64,000 bases of DNA, from positions 24,595,215 through 24,659,214 of the forward strand of contig CM042542.1 in NCBI GenBank assembly GCA_023630585.1, given 5' to 3'. A program made the translations under genes and the position numbers. The DNA is from Cranoglanis bouderius (taxonomy: Eukaryota; Chordata; Actinopteri; Siluriformes; Cranoglanididae). Positions within the stretch are counted from its first letter, which is position 1. Every line of letters starts with the position of its first letter. Shown here one piece after another: positions 11,224-22,669 of this stretch. The notes under the pieces are model-generated. The model made no database searches. It had not been told where the DNA came from and saw only the letters and a program-made list of their open reading frames with translations.

Positions 11224-14200
11224 ATGCAAATCGCCATGCTAAACTGGACCCCAACGAGAAAGAAAGGAGACGCCGAGAGAACCTATGTCTCTACTGTGGC
11301 CGCTGATCACTTCTCTTCACTCCTGCCCTGTCCGCCCACAAGCTTAACTCCGACGAGGGGCGGACAACGCACCCATTCAACCCTGGTGAGTCAGATTCCT
11401 GATGTTACTTCATGTTCTTTACTTTACCCGCCTACCTTGAACATTCAGGTGTCTGTACTCTTGTTACAGCCATGCTCGACCGAGCAGCGGGCAACTTCAT
11501 TGACGAGGAAATAGTGTGTCAGCTTGACCTCGACACTCGCCCCTACCTCAGCCGCTAAAGATCCAGGCCATCGACGGTACGCCCATCGGAAACATCACCC
11601 GCCACACACACACCCTGGGGCTTCGTGGTCAGCGCCTCCACCACGGTAAGAATTATCCTTCTGGGTCATCAAATCTACCCGACACCCGTGGTTTTGGGCT
11701 TACCGTGGCTGAGAAAACATAACCCTCACATTTCCTGGGCCAACCAACAAATACTCAACTGGTCACCCTTCTGTCACCAACAATGCCTCAACACCCTATC
11801 ACTCACTGCCGCCACTACATCCGTTGAAAGCCCTGAAAACGCACTCCACCGCCTGTATACCCCACGAATATAACGATCTTAAGGAGGTATTTAGTAAACT
11901 CAGGCTAGCGGTCTTCCACCCCATCGTTCTTATGACTGTTCCATAGACCTCCTGCCGGGTATGACTCCGCCACGTGGACATATATATCCCCTGTCCCAAG
12001 CAGAACATAAAGCCATGTCCGAATACATTCAGGAGGCTCTCCAACAGGGATATATTCGCCACTCCACCTCCCGGCAGCAGCCAGCTTCTTTTCGTGGCCA
12101 AGAAAGGAGGGCCTTCGCCTTGCATTGACTAATGAGGGCTCAACCGCGCCGGTGAAATATCCCTACCCTCTTCCACTCGCCCCTTCCGCCTTAGAACAAC
12201 TCGTGAAGCTCGATATTTCACCAAGTTGGACCTCCGTAGCGCTGCATAACCTGGTGCGTATCCGGGAAGGGGATGAGTGGAAGACTGCCTTCAGCACAAC
12301 AACAGGTCACTACGAATACCTCAGACGCCGTATGGGCTAACTAACGCGCCCTCAGTATTCCAATGCCTAATTAATGACGTACTGAGAGACATGTTAGGAA
12401 AATTCGTGGTGGCCTATATTGACGACATTTTGATTTACTCCCCAACTACAAACTCCACGTATCTCAAGTACGCCAGGTTCTCACACGCCTACTAGAAAAT
12501 GGACTATATGTAAAGGCAGAAAAGTGTGAATTCCACACTAATACTACGACCTTCTTAGGTTACGTCATTAGCCCCGAGGGAGTGGCCATGGACAAAAGTA
12601 AGGTCACGGCGGTAACACAATGGCCCACTCCTACTACCATCAAGGAGCTCCAAAGCTTCTTAGGTTTCGCCAACTTCTACCGACGCTTTATCCGGGTTTT
12701 AGTTCGATTGCCCTACCCCTTACTTCTCTGTTGCGGGCGGTCCCCCCCGCCTGGTTTGGACCCCCGAGCCCGAGGACGCATTCTCCAGCCCCAAAACGGC
12801 TTTCACCACGGCTCCTCTCCTCAAGCCCCCAGACCCTTCCTGTCCCTTCGTAGTAGAAGTAGATGCCTCTGAGGCGGGGTGGGGCCGATATCCCAACGCC
12901 TAGGGGAAAACCAAAACTTCACCCCGCCGCTTTCTTTTCAAAAAAGCTATCGCCGGCAGAACAGAATTATGACGTGGGAGATCGTGGAACTGCTAGCTAT
13001 AAAATTAGCTTTGGAGGAGTGGCGACACTGGCTAGAGGGGCCACAACACCCGTTTCCCGCTTTCACAGATCACAAGAACTTAGAATATCTGCACACAGCC
13101 AAACGACTAAACCCTCGCCAAGCACGTTGGTCTTTGTTTTTCGCACGGTTTCAGTTTACCCTTTCTTATCGCCCGGGTCTAAGAACCACAAGGCGGACGC
13201 CCTTTCCGACTCCACACTAGGGATTCACCACCTTCCAAACCCGACCACATCCTGCCTCCCTCCTGTTTTGTCGGTAATGTGCACTGGGAGTTCGACAATT
13301 TACTTCACAAATTCCCACGAGGGTACGCACTGCCTGCTTGTCCTCCCACAAAATTGTTTGTCCCTTCTACCTACAGAACCCGATTAATAAGATGGGCTCA
13401 CACGGTTCCCGGTACCGCCACCCCGGTTCCCTACGCACATACCACCTTTTGTCCCACAAGTACTGGTGGCCCAACATGGCCCAAGAAGTACTACAGGCGG
13501 TCAAATCTTGTGACATCTGGCGCCCAAACTAAGGTACCCAGAACCTTCCCTGCCGGCAAACTCATGCCACTACCCACTCCTCAACGACCTTGGTCACACC
13601 TTTGCAGTAGACTTCATCACGGACCTCCCCAATTCTCTAGGCCACACCACCGTTTTTGTTATTTTAGATCGGTTCTCCAAATCCCTCCGCCTAATTTCCT
13701 TGCCCAATCTACCATCAGCCTTCCACACAGCAGAACTTATATTCTCGCATGTATTTCGTTATTTTGGGATCCCCGAAGACATAGTTAGCGATCGGGGACC
13801 GCAGTTCATATCTCGCGTATGGTCCGGCTTTATGGGTAAATTGGGAGTGAATGTGAGCCTTACGCCGATACCACCGAATCCAACGGGCAAGCGGAACGGG
13901 TTAACCAAGAAGTCGGAAGGATGCTCCGCTCGTTCTGTCACAAAATCCTCTGATTGGGCCCGCTTCCTGCCCTGGGTGGAATACGCCCAGAACTCACTCC
14001 GCCATTCTGCCACTAACCTGACCCCATTCCAATGCGTGCTTGGTTATCAGCCCCCTCTATTTCCGTGGGACGGCCTCGCCACGGGCGCACCAGCCGTGAA
14101 ACGAATGGTTTGACCGCAGTGAACAGGTCTGGGCAAGCACCCATAGGAGACTAAAACAAGCAGCCTCAAAATCAAAGGCCCAAGCGGATCGCCACCGACA

Positions 14201-14690
14201 GGTAACACCACGCTACCAACCCGGTGAACGGGTATGGCTCTCCACCCAAAACTTGCACCTCAAACATCCCTGCCAGAAGCTCTGTCCTCGTTATCTCGGC
14301 CCCTTCAAAGTCATCAGGCCCATCAATGAGGTAACCTACAGACTAGCCATCCCCAAACACTGGCGCATTTCCTCGTTTCACGTTTCTCTCCTGAAACCCT
14401 TCCACACAGGCATCCTCACCTCTCAAAACCTGTCCAATCCACCTCCCCACAGGAAGTTGACGGACAACCGCCCTATCAAATTCATCAGATTCTAAACTCC
14501 CGGCGACGCCAAGGTAAACTTCAGTACCTCATTGACTGGGAGGGGTACGGGCCCGAGGAACAGAGCTGGGTGGCGGCCAAGGACATGCTGGACCCTGAAA
14601 TGGTGGACTAATTTCACCGCATCCATCCAGAATACCCAAAACCTAGACCCAGAGGTCGCCCCAGGCAGGGAGAGGCTCCTGAGTGAGCCC
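11224..14690 (+). pseudogene. pol remnant with chromodomain
   Basis: Domains in order, in changing frames: protease-like segment (about 11470-11640, AIDGTPIG), reverse transcriptase (about 11960-12700) with the catalytic YIDD box at 12415-12426, RNase H (about 12855-13200, FTDHKNLEYL), integrase zinc-binding domain (about 13330-13530), integrase core with SDRGPQF near 13787-13807 and NGQAER-like residues near 13880, and a chromodomain at about 14510-14600 with the aromatic motif LIDWEGYGPEEQSWV. I count roughly ten frame changes plus nonsense codons, including a TAA just after the chromodomain. It is non-functional in this copy. Confidence 0.85.
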
Positions 14691-14700
14691 TTTGGGGGTT

Positions 14701-15379
14701 TGTTAGGTCGCGCAAGAAGCGACTTCAATCCCCAGAACTCTTATCCACACACTCCACACTACACTTCCCAGCAAGCTCGGGCGCCTACAAACATGGCCGC
14801 CAGGGACTACAACACCCACACACTACCTCGGTCACAATCACCCTCGCTCTAATCCCGCCAAGACCTGTCTTCTATTTTCACTAACACGTTATTTAAGGAC
14901 TTTGTGTTACAGGGCTAACGCGAAGTATCGTTTGTTTCTTCCAAATCGACTGAGCTACTTCATTCTGGACTGATTCTCACGGCATTTGAAACTAAGCTAA
15001 GTACCTTGGACTTCGACTTCATCTCAAGCCCTCTTTCTATTTTACACATCTCTGTGATAGGTTTGCTTGCACAAGTGTTTGATTTTCCGTTAGCGCAAAT
15101 AGCTAGCACACTTTATTTAGTCACCGCTATTTTGTTGTATGGGTTCTCTGTTGGATGCTGTTTTCTCCGTTTGATTTTGCCGTAGTAAAGTGTGTGTCCT
15201 TTTTTTTACTGCTAGCGCTAACACTTTTGAGAGTGTGTTTAATCTTGATCACGTTATCCTGCGAAGACTCAAGCCTTCTATAAACCTGTTGTTTGCCCTG
15301 TGTCCTTTTCACATGTGTGCTGAATAAACTGACGGTTTTTGACCGCAACTGTGTCCAGCTTACTTCTGGTGCTGTAACA
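14701..15379 (+). repeat. 3' LTR
   Basis: 679 bp. Same termini as the 5' LTR and followed by the second TATCT target-site copy. A short G-rich run (GGGGG) just upstream is a weak polypurine tract. The ZNF143-like and YY1-like sites are at about 14758-14776 and 14790-14801. Confidence 0.92.
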
Positions 15380-15514
15380 TATCTAAAAATCTCCTTACTA
15401 AAAGTAAACCAGCTGCTTGCCATGGATTAAAGAATTACATGATTAATTAAAGTAGACATTTTATAATACATCATAACATCATAACAACACATCTCTGCAG
15501 AACATAGACTAGAA

Positions 15515-16165
15515 AATGCTGTTGGAGTTAATGGAAAAGTAGGTTCAGTTTTAGGCCCACTGCACTTGTCTTTATATATGCTACCTCTGCATGCAATTAT
15601 TCATAAACATGGAATTAGCTTCCACTGTTATGCTGATGACACACAGTTGTATGTTTCAGCAAAGCCAGATGACAGACACCAGTTTAATAAAGTTGAGGAA
15701 TGTGTAAAGGACATTAGACGGTGGATGTTTATTAACTTCCTCTTACTAAATTCTGACAAGACAGAAGTACTTATACTAGGACCACATGCAGCTAGAAGCA
15801 AGTTTTCTGATTATATAGTAACTCTGGATGGCCTTTCTGTTTCATCATCATCAAGACCTTGGTGTGATTATTGACTCCAGTCTTTCATTTGAAGCTCATT
15901 TAGATAATATTACTAGGATAGCCTTCTTTCATCTGATGCAAAAAAATACTTCATGCATTTTTACCTCTAGGTTGGATTATTGTAATGCCTTAGTGTCTGG
16001 ATGTTCCAGTAGGTGCATAAACAAGCAAGAGTCCTTACTAGAACCAAAAGATATCACATCACCCCTAGCTTATCCACACTGCATTGGCTCCCAGTCAAAT
16101 TTTGCATTGATTATAAAATACTACTATTGACCTATAAAGCACTGAATGGTCTCTTGCCACAGTAC
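15515..16165 (+). mobile_element. 5'-truncated LINE fragment (CR1/L2 type)
   Basis: Starts inside the reverse transcriptase at a GSVLGPLHLSLYMLPL-type segment, followed by FHCYADDTQLYVS (catalytic YADD near 15630), the LNSDKTEVLILGP thumb motif, and in two further frames the LGVIIDSSLSFEAH, TSRLDYCNALVSGC and LHWLPVKF...ALNGLLPQYL motifs. That motif order is common in fish L2/CR1-superfamily LINEs. An internal deletion near 15950 and frame changes mark it as dead. A T-run follows at about 16168-16186. Confidence 0.82.
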
Positions 16166-16589
16166 CTTTTTTTTTTTTTTTTTTTTACATTTTTGTTGAC
16201 ATTGGGGTGGCTGGCCGCTTTATGTCCCAGGGCGCCCTCATGTCTGTGTTACCTTCTATTCTATTCAATTCAATTTTATTTCTATATCTATTCTAGATAT
16301 GGAGGAGAGTGATATTGAGGAGGTGGTTACAGTCTACAATATGGACATGACCATTCCCAGAGTGCCCCAGATGAAGCAGTGATTGTTAGTGAATAGGTCT
16401 AAAGTGAACTTTAGAGATGGAAAGGGACTATAGTGTAACTATAATAGCACAGTCAGAATATGCCAAACTACAGGGAGGAGTGACAAATAGGTACATGCCC
16501 TGTAATGCCTAAAGACTGTTTAAAGACTTATTCCCAATACGCTACTTATTTGTCTTTTTCTCCTTTCAGGGACTGCCATAACCAGTGAG

Positions 16590-16632
<43 letters not shown>

Positions 16633-16882
16633 TATAGCTGGTGGACCTTTCAACACACACATCCGTGGAGTGTGAACTTACGGAACCATCAACATGAACA
16701 GGATGAAAGCTGGAAGCTAGTGACGGCCACTTTTCAGTTGGTTTGTTTTTTCTGGGTTGAGTTTTTGAAAGTGCACTGAAAAGCACAGTGAAAAATGAAT
16801 GCAAGACCAGAGCTCTGCTGAAATTCTGCCTGCATCCCGAGTCATCCTTTGCAGACATACACACCAGCTTCTACAAAGACAT
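16166..16882. other. unassigned stretch, no gene seen
   Basis: Contains a poly-T run, repeat-like sequence I cannot name (about 16190-16560) and a (GA)n tract at 16593-16629. No open frame here has family features. Confidence 0.5.
16593..16629. repeat. (GA)n microsatellite
   Basis: GA dinucleotide run of about 37 bp. Confidence 0.95.
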
Positions 16883-17990
16883 ACATCAGCCATGACCTTA
16901 AAACCACCTGCCTAATACTGTGAAGGTGTGCTGTGGTATCTGGCACCAAGACATTAGCAGCAGATCCTTTAAGTCCTGTAAGTTGCAAGGTGGGGCCTCC
17001 ATGAATCAGACTATCCAGCACGTCCCACTGATGTTGGATCGGATTGAGATCTGGAGAATTTGGAGGCCGAGTCAACACCTTGAACTCTTTGTCGTGTCCC
17101 TCAACCCGCTCCTGACCAGTTTTTGCAGTGTAGCAGGGAGCATTATCCTGTTGAAAGAGGCCACTGCCATTAGGGAACACTGTTACCATGAAGGTGTGTA
17201 CTTGGTCTGCAGCAGTGTTTAGGTAGGTGGTACGTGTCAAAGTAACATTAATGAATTCCAGGACCCAAGATTTCCCAGCAGAACATTGCCCAGAACATCA
17301 CACTACCTCCACCAGCTTGCCTTCTTCCCATAGTGCATCCTGGTGCCATCTCTTCTCCAGGTAAGTGACACACACGCACCCTGCCATCCACATGATGTAA
17401 AAGAAAACCTGATTCATCAGACCAGGCCACCTTTCTTCCATTGCTCCATGGTCCATTTCTGATGCTCACGTGCCCATTGGAGGAGCTGGTGGTGTACAGG
17501 GGTCAGCATGGGCTCTCTGACTGGTCTGCAGCTACACAGCTCCATACGCAGCAAGCTGTGATGCTCTGTGTGTTCTGACTCCTTTCTATCAGAGCCAGCT
17601 TTAACTTTTTCAGCAGTTTGTGCTGCAGTAGCTTTTCTGTGGGATCAGACCAGACGGGCTAGCCTTCTCTCCCCACGCCCATCAATGAGCCTTGGGAGCC
17701 CATGACCCTGTCACTGGTTCACTGGTTGTCCTTCCTTGGACCACTTTTGGTAGGTACTAACCCCTGCACACCGGGAACACCCCACAAGACCTGCTGTTTT
17801 GGAGATACTCTGACCCAGTCGTCTAAGCATCACAATCTGGCTATTCAAAGTCGTTCAGATCCTTACGCTCGCCCATTTTACTGTTCACCTGCTTCTAAAT
17901 ATATTCCACCCCTTGACAGATACCACTGTAACAAGATAATTAAATGTTATTCACTTCACCTGTCAGTGGTTTTAATGTTATGGCTGATCA
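16883..17990 (-). mobile_element. Tc1-like transposon, decayed
   Basis: Terminal inverted repeats are visible: ATCAGCCATGACCTTAAAAC at the left and its near complement GTTTTAATGTTATGGCTGAT at the right. On the minus strand a full-length but broken transposase runs from about 17870 to 16890. Recognisable pieces are HHQLLQWARE, KKVAWSDESGF (first catalytic Asp, near 17420), GGSVMFWAMF, QQDNAPCYTA (second Asp, near 17140) and PPNSPDLNPIQHQWDVL near 17020-17070, where the expected catalytic Glu of DD34E is Gln (CAA). Stops and a frame change in the N-terminal and central parts confirm that it is a pseudogene. Confidence 0.85.
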
Positions 17991-18354
17991 GTTTCTGGAT
18001 TACGATTGGTCAGAAGGTGTTGATCAATTTTCTATAAAAGCAGCATTTATAAAGAAGGAGTCAGAGGTAAAGCTGTAACTAAGCCTTTGACATCTTCAAG
18101 ACAAAGTAGTTTATGATTTTATGCAGTTTTTCAACATCACAAGCTGCTTTTAAAAATAATAATAATAATAATTTAAGAGATAAAAAGAGAGAGGCTGGTG
18201 AGGGGACATCTGTTTGGAGTGAAGTTCCTCAACATTAAATCAAATTCAAATCATACACACAGTACAACATGCAGTGAAGTGCTTTTTCTGACTGTCCATG
18301 ACAAAATAGAATGCACATAAACCAGAATTTACTTCTATACAGGTGGGAAAGGAA

Positions 18355-18357
<3 letters not shown>
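17991..18357. other. gene-free stretch
   Basis: No coding signal. It contains a short (AAT)n run near 18152-18171 and a segment around 18240-18350 that looks like an interspersed repeat I cannot name. Confidence 0.5.

Positions 18358-18436
<79 letters not shown>
18358..18436. repeat. (TA)n microsatellite
   Basis: About 79 bp of alternating TA. A Tc1-like element begins at its right edge, as expected for a TA-targeting transposase. Confidence 0.95.
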
Positions 18437-18437
<1 letters not shown>

Positions 18438-18440
<3 letters not shown>

Positions 18441-19945
18441 GTGCATCTCAATAAATTAGAATGTCGTGGAAAAGTTCGTTTATTTCAGTAATTCAACTCA
18501 AATTGTGAAACTCGTGTATTAAATAAATTCAATGCACACAGACTGAAGTAGTTTAAGTCTTTGGTTCTTTTAATTGTGATGATTTTGGCTCACATTTAAC
18601 AAAAACCCACCAATTCACTATCTCAACAAATTAGAATATGGTGACATGCCAATCAGCTAATCAACTCAAAACACTTGCAAAGGTTTCCTGAGCCTTCAAA
18701 ATGGTCTCTCAGTTTGGTTCACTAGGTAAGCCACAAACATTCATTGCCAAAGAAGCTGGCTGTTCACAGAGTGCTGTATCCAAGCATGTTAACAGAAAGT
18801 TGAGTGGAAGGAAAAATTGTGGAAGAAAAAGATGCACAACCAACCGAGAGAACCGCAGCCTTATGAGGATTGTCAAGCAAAATCGATTCAAGAATTTGAG
18901 TGAACTTCACAAGGAATGGACTGAGGCTGGGGTCAAGGCATCAAGAGCCACCACACACAGACGTGTCAAGGAATTTGGCTACAGATGGCGGAGTCCTCTT
19001 GTTAAGCCACTCCTGAACCACAGACAACGACAGAGGTGCCTTACCTGGGCTAAGGAGAAGAAGAACTGGACTGTTGCCCAGTGATCCAATATCCTCTTTT
19101 CAGATGGGAGCAAGTTTTGTATTTCATTTGGAAAACAAGGTCCTAGAGTCTGGAGGAAGGGTGGAGAAGCTCATAGCCCAAGTTGCTTGAAGTCCAGTGT
19201 TCAGTTTCCACAGTCTGTGATGATTTGGGGTGCAATGTCATCTGCTGGTGTTGGTCCATTGTGTTTTTGAAAACCAAAGTCACTGCACCCGTTTACCAAG
19301 AAATTTTGGAGCACTTCATGCTTTCTTCAGCTGACCAGCATTTTGAAGATGCTGATTTCATTTTCCAGCAGGATTTGGCACCTGCCCACTCTGCCAAAAG
19401 CACCAAAAGTTGGTTAAATGACCATGGTGTTGGTGTGCTTGACTGGCCAGCAAACTCACCAGACGTGAACCCCATAGAGAATCTATGGGGTATTGTCAAG
19501 AGGAAAATGAGAAACAAGAGACCAAAAATGCAGATGTGCTGAAGGCCACTGTCAAAGAAACCTGGGCTTCCATACCACCTCAGCAGTGCCACAAACTGAT
19601 CACCTCCATGCCACACCGAATTGAGGCAGTAATTAAAGCAAAACGAGCCCCTACCAAGTATTGAGTACATGTACAGTAAATGAACATACTTTCCAGAAGG
19701 CCAACAATTCACTAAAAATGTTTTTTTTTATTGGTCTTATGAAGTATTTTAATTTGTTGAGATAGTGAATTGGTGGGTTTTTGTTAAATGTGAGCCAAAA
19801 TCATCACAATTAAAAGAACCAAAGACTTAAACTACTTCAGTCTGTGTGCATTGAATTTATTTAATACACGAGTTTCACAATTTCAGTTGAATTACTGAAA
19901 TAAATGAACTTTTCCACGACGTTCTAATTTATTGAGATGCACCTG
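18438..19945 (+). mobile_element. Tc1-like transposon with long inverted repeats
   Basis: Both ends are clear: CAGGTGCATCTCAATAAATT at the left and its complement at the right, each next to TA. The inverted repeats extend about 190-200 bp (18438-18637 and 19757-19945) with few mismatches, so the element is structurally complete at 1508 bp. It sits at the edge of a (TA)n tract. The transposase frame is broken (see next entry). A partial relative of the same terminal sequence lies at about 36952-37130. Confidence 0.92.
18701..19664 (+). pseudogene. Tc1-like transposase, nonsense and frameshifted
   Basis: Begins MVSQFGSLGK (ATG at 18701) with the paired-like DNA-binding domain (GCSQSAVSKHVNRKLSGRK) and the TTHRRVKEFGYRWRSPLVKPL region. 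The frame stops at TGA 19082-19084 where relatives have Trp (NWTVAQW). Downstream the SDES motif reads SDGSKF (catalytic Asp kept). After a frame change near 19270 come FIFQQDLAPAHSAKS (second Asp) and NSPDVNPIENLWG, keeping the catalytic Glu. A final frame change near 19530 precedes the usual C terminus, ending about 19664. The three acidic residues survive but the protein cannot be made. Confidence 0.88.
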
Positions 19946-22430
19946 TATATATATTAAAAATATGATGCAAATGATACAAAGATTGGAGGCAGAAACAGTA
20001 CGACTGTATTTTGAATAAGGTGCAGATGTGTGCAGTTGTTTGTGTAATATATGCTGTGCAACATCAGGCAGAGGTAGTGGGAGATGTGCAAATAAGCCCA
20101 AGCTCTAGTCCTATGAATGTAACCATAAATGGATAAAAAGTCTAACTAGCAATATAACACTCAGGGATGTGCTCTTATGACTGTAATTCCTCTTCATTAC
20201 ACAGTGATGTTGATTAGTTGTCTATAATAGCACACTCCAAAGTGATAGAGAACAATAATACAGAACCGAGGCCAATTTTCCTTTCTAATTGTTGTTATTT
20301 GTTATGGATGAAACACAAAATGATAATGTTTTGACAATGTTATTATGATTATATAAAATGTGTCAATTTTACATTTCGTGATGAGGTATGTGAAGTTCGT
20401 ACATATTGTTGCGTTAATCTTGATTAAAATCTTATTTATTTACACCAATAAAATAATACAAATAAGAGTTCAAACTAAAACATCTACCTGTGTCTATATG
20501 TGTAGTCACTACAACACACCTGATAGACTCAAACACTGAGAACCCTCATCAAATTTGATCCTCATGTTTTAATGCACTCATCTTTAAAAACTCGTTCTAT
20601 TTGTATCGAAACCTGTGATGCGCCCCTAGTGGTCGTTCGAAATAACACTGCTGCACACAATGCTTTTAAACAACATACTTTTTTGTATGTTAAACAGCAT
20701 ACAGTACATTTCATAAAGAAAATTCAGGTTTAAAATTAATGTTGTGTGCCTTTTTGTCAATAAATGCCTGCTCTGTAAGGCACGCTTATTGCTTTTCAAT
20801 AATTTTCTATAATGCTACCAATATTAATTATTTTATTTTAACTTTAGTAAATATGATTTTCTTCCTATTTTTCCCTTCTGGTCTATTATTTATTTTCCTC
20901 CCACAGGTGAAACTCCTGATATATAAAGCATAGTTTATATAAAGCATGTGAGATTTGTGACACTGAGAACTTTTAATTCATCAACCTTCAATGAACATAA
21001 CACAAAAACATCAGCAGAGATGAAAAACATCATCATACTGCTGATAGCTCTGGCCTGTTTACTCAAACTATTTTACCTTCTGTATCATTAAAAAAAATAT
21101 ATATATAATAATAATAATAGTAATTTAAATAAATAAATAAATAAATAATTCACAATGTGGCCTGAGAAATGCTCTTAAAACGCAAGGATTGTTCATTAAT
21201 ACGATTTAATTCTGTAATTCTAGTCTTACTCATTATGTTTAACCACCAGGTGGCAGTAGGGGATTATTTTATAACACTGTATGGCGTGTATAAAAGATCA
21301 GCATTGAGAGAGTTCACCTCAGTGAACACACTCCTTTGTAAAACACTGCGAGCCTCAGGCTAACACACAACTGCGTAGATTATTTGTCCACACACAAAAT
21401 GTATTCAATAACAATAATGTACAATAAACATTAGCATTCAAATATTTCCAACTAGCAAACACGAGCTAAATGGACAGGATTTCTTTTATTCAAGTGCAAT
21501 CGTAAACCTGCTGTTAAAGGTTATGTGCTTGTTGAGAAATGTTAGCTTAATATTGTACACTTGTGATATAGTTTCTGTGTTAATCGATTAATTTAATCAA
21601 TATTAATGAATTAATGCAAACAGAATAAGAAGACAGATGTGGTGTTTTGTGAACAGAGATGTGAGTGGAGTGGATTTTACCTCATATGATGAAATCCAGC
21701 CACATTCCTGTGAATATCGGAGGTGAACATGTGGAAAGTGTGGAATCAGGTTCAGCAAAACAAACACCAGGTTCTGGTTCTTGTCTTGTTCTGTCCATCA
21801 TCATCCACAAAACCATTCATTCCTATTCAGGATTGAGATGAACAGGAAGAGTGCACAATCTCAAACTTCTCTATTTGAGGTCTATTTCCTCCACAGGACT
21901 CTGGTTCTCCTCGGACACGGCCAGCACCTGAACCAGCTCAGCTCATTCTTCTACTCTGGGCTCCTCACAGGAAGCTGAATGAAACTTATTAAGAGGTGAA
22001 AGAACCCTTTTTATGCACCAATGTTCTGGACCACACTATCAAATGTCCACCAGCTTCCATCTATCACTGATTTTTTATTATTTTAAAAACAGCTAAAATA
22101 TAGATTTGTTTCACTTTAGCTTTTGTTACGTCTGTACATTTCCTGTTGTACACTTCCTGTTGTACACTTCCTGGCCTGTTTTCTGTTTACCCTTTTTTTG
22201 CAGTCACCTGAAGCACCTGTAATTACCCTTCCATTGCAGGCACCTGTTGGGGACTGCTTAGATGCAAGGCCACGCCCACTTCCACTCATTGGGTGCTTCT
22301 CATTTCTTATTTGTGGTGCAGTTAGAGAATTGATATGTCCTTTAAGATGGCTGACTTCAATCATTTTCCGGGTCATGGGCTGGAGGACGGAGGGGTGAGG
22401 AAACTAGGAAGCATCAATTTAAGTATTGAG

Positions 22431-22432
<2 letters not shown>
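19946..22432. other. gene-free stretch
   Basis: AT-rich sequence without a recognisable gene. It includes an (AAAT)n tract near 21120-21150. Short open frames (for example near 21781-21978 and 22123-22398) have no family features. Confidence 0.5.

Positions 22433-22477
<45 letters not shown>
22433..22477. repeat. (CT)n at LINE A 5' edge
   Basis: 45-bp CT run immediately before the 5' UTR of LINE A. Confidence 0.95.
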
Positions 22478-22479
<2 letters not shown>

Positions 22480-22577
22480 GCATGCGTGAGTGAGTGTGTG
22501 AGCGTGTGAGTTGCTATCTTTTTGTGTTGTTTTGTGTTGTATAGTGTGCAAAGTGGGTGAATGGTGAGTAGTGCGTT

Positions 22578-22640
<63 letters not shown>

Positions 22641-22669
22641 CGCCGCGCAGGAGGCTTGCTGTCAGCGTC

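Larger units (their letters stand above)
9821..15379 (+). mobile_element. Ty3/Gypsy chromovirus-type LTR retrotransposon
   Basis: A complete element layout: 5' LTR (9821-10498), gag remnant, pol remnant with RT, RNase H, integrase and a C-terminal chromodomain, then the 3' LTR (14701-15379). A perfect 5-bp target duplication, TATCT, lies at 9816-9820 and 15380-15384. The LTRs begin TGTTA and end TAACA. The chromodomain places it with vertebrate chromoviruses (sushi-type Ty3/Gypsy). All internal frames are broken by many small indels and stops, so this copy cannot encode its proteins. Solo LTRs of related type lie at 7915 and 59971. Confidence 0.9.

Noticed and set aside
21781..21978. Possible small exon (HRTLVLLGHGQHLNQLSSFF region)
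   Set aside because: No recognisable family, splice context or codon signal; treated as intergenic.
22110..22420. Possible LTR starting TGTTACG at 22124
   Set aside because: No matching opposite end or target duplication found.
22571..22660. Open frame reading through the GT repeat before LINE A ORF1
   Set aside because: Cys-Val repeat translation of a microsatellite; the real ORF1 start is at 22670.
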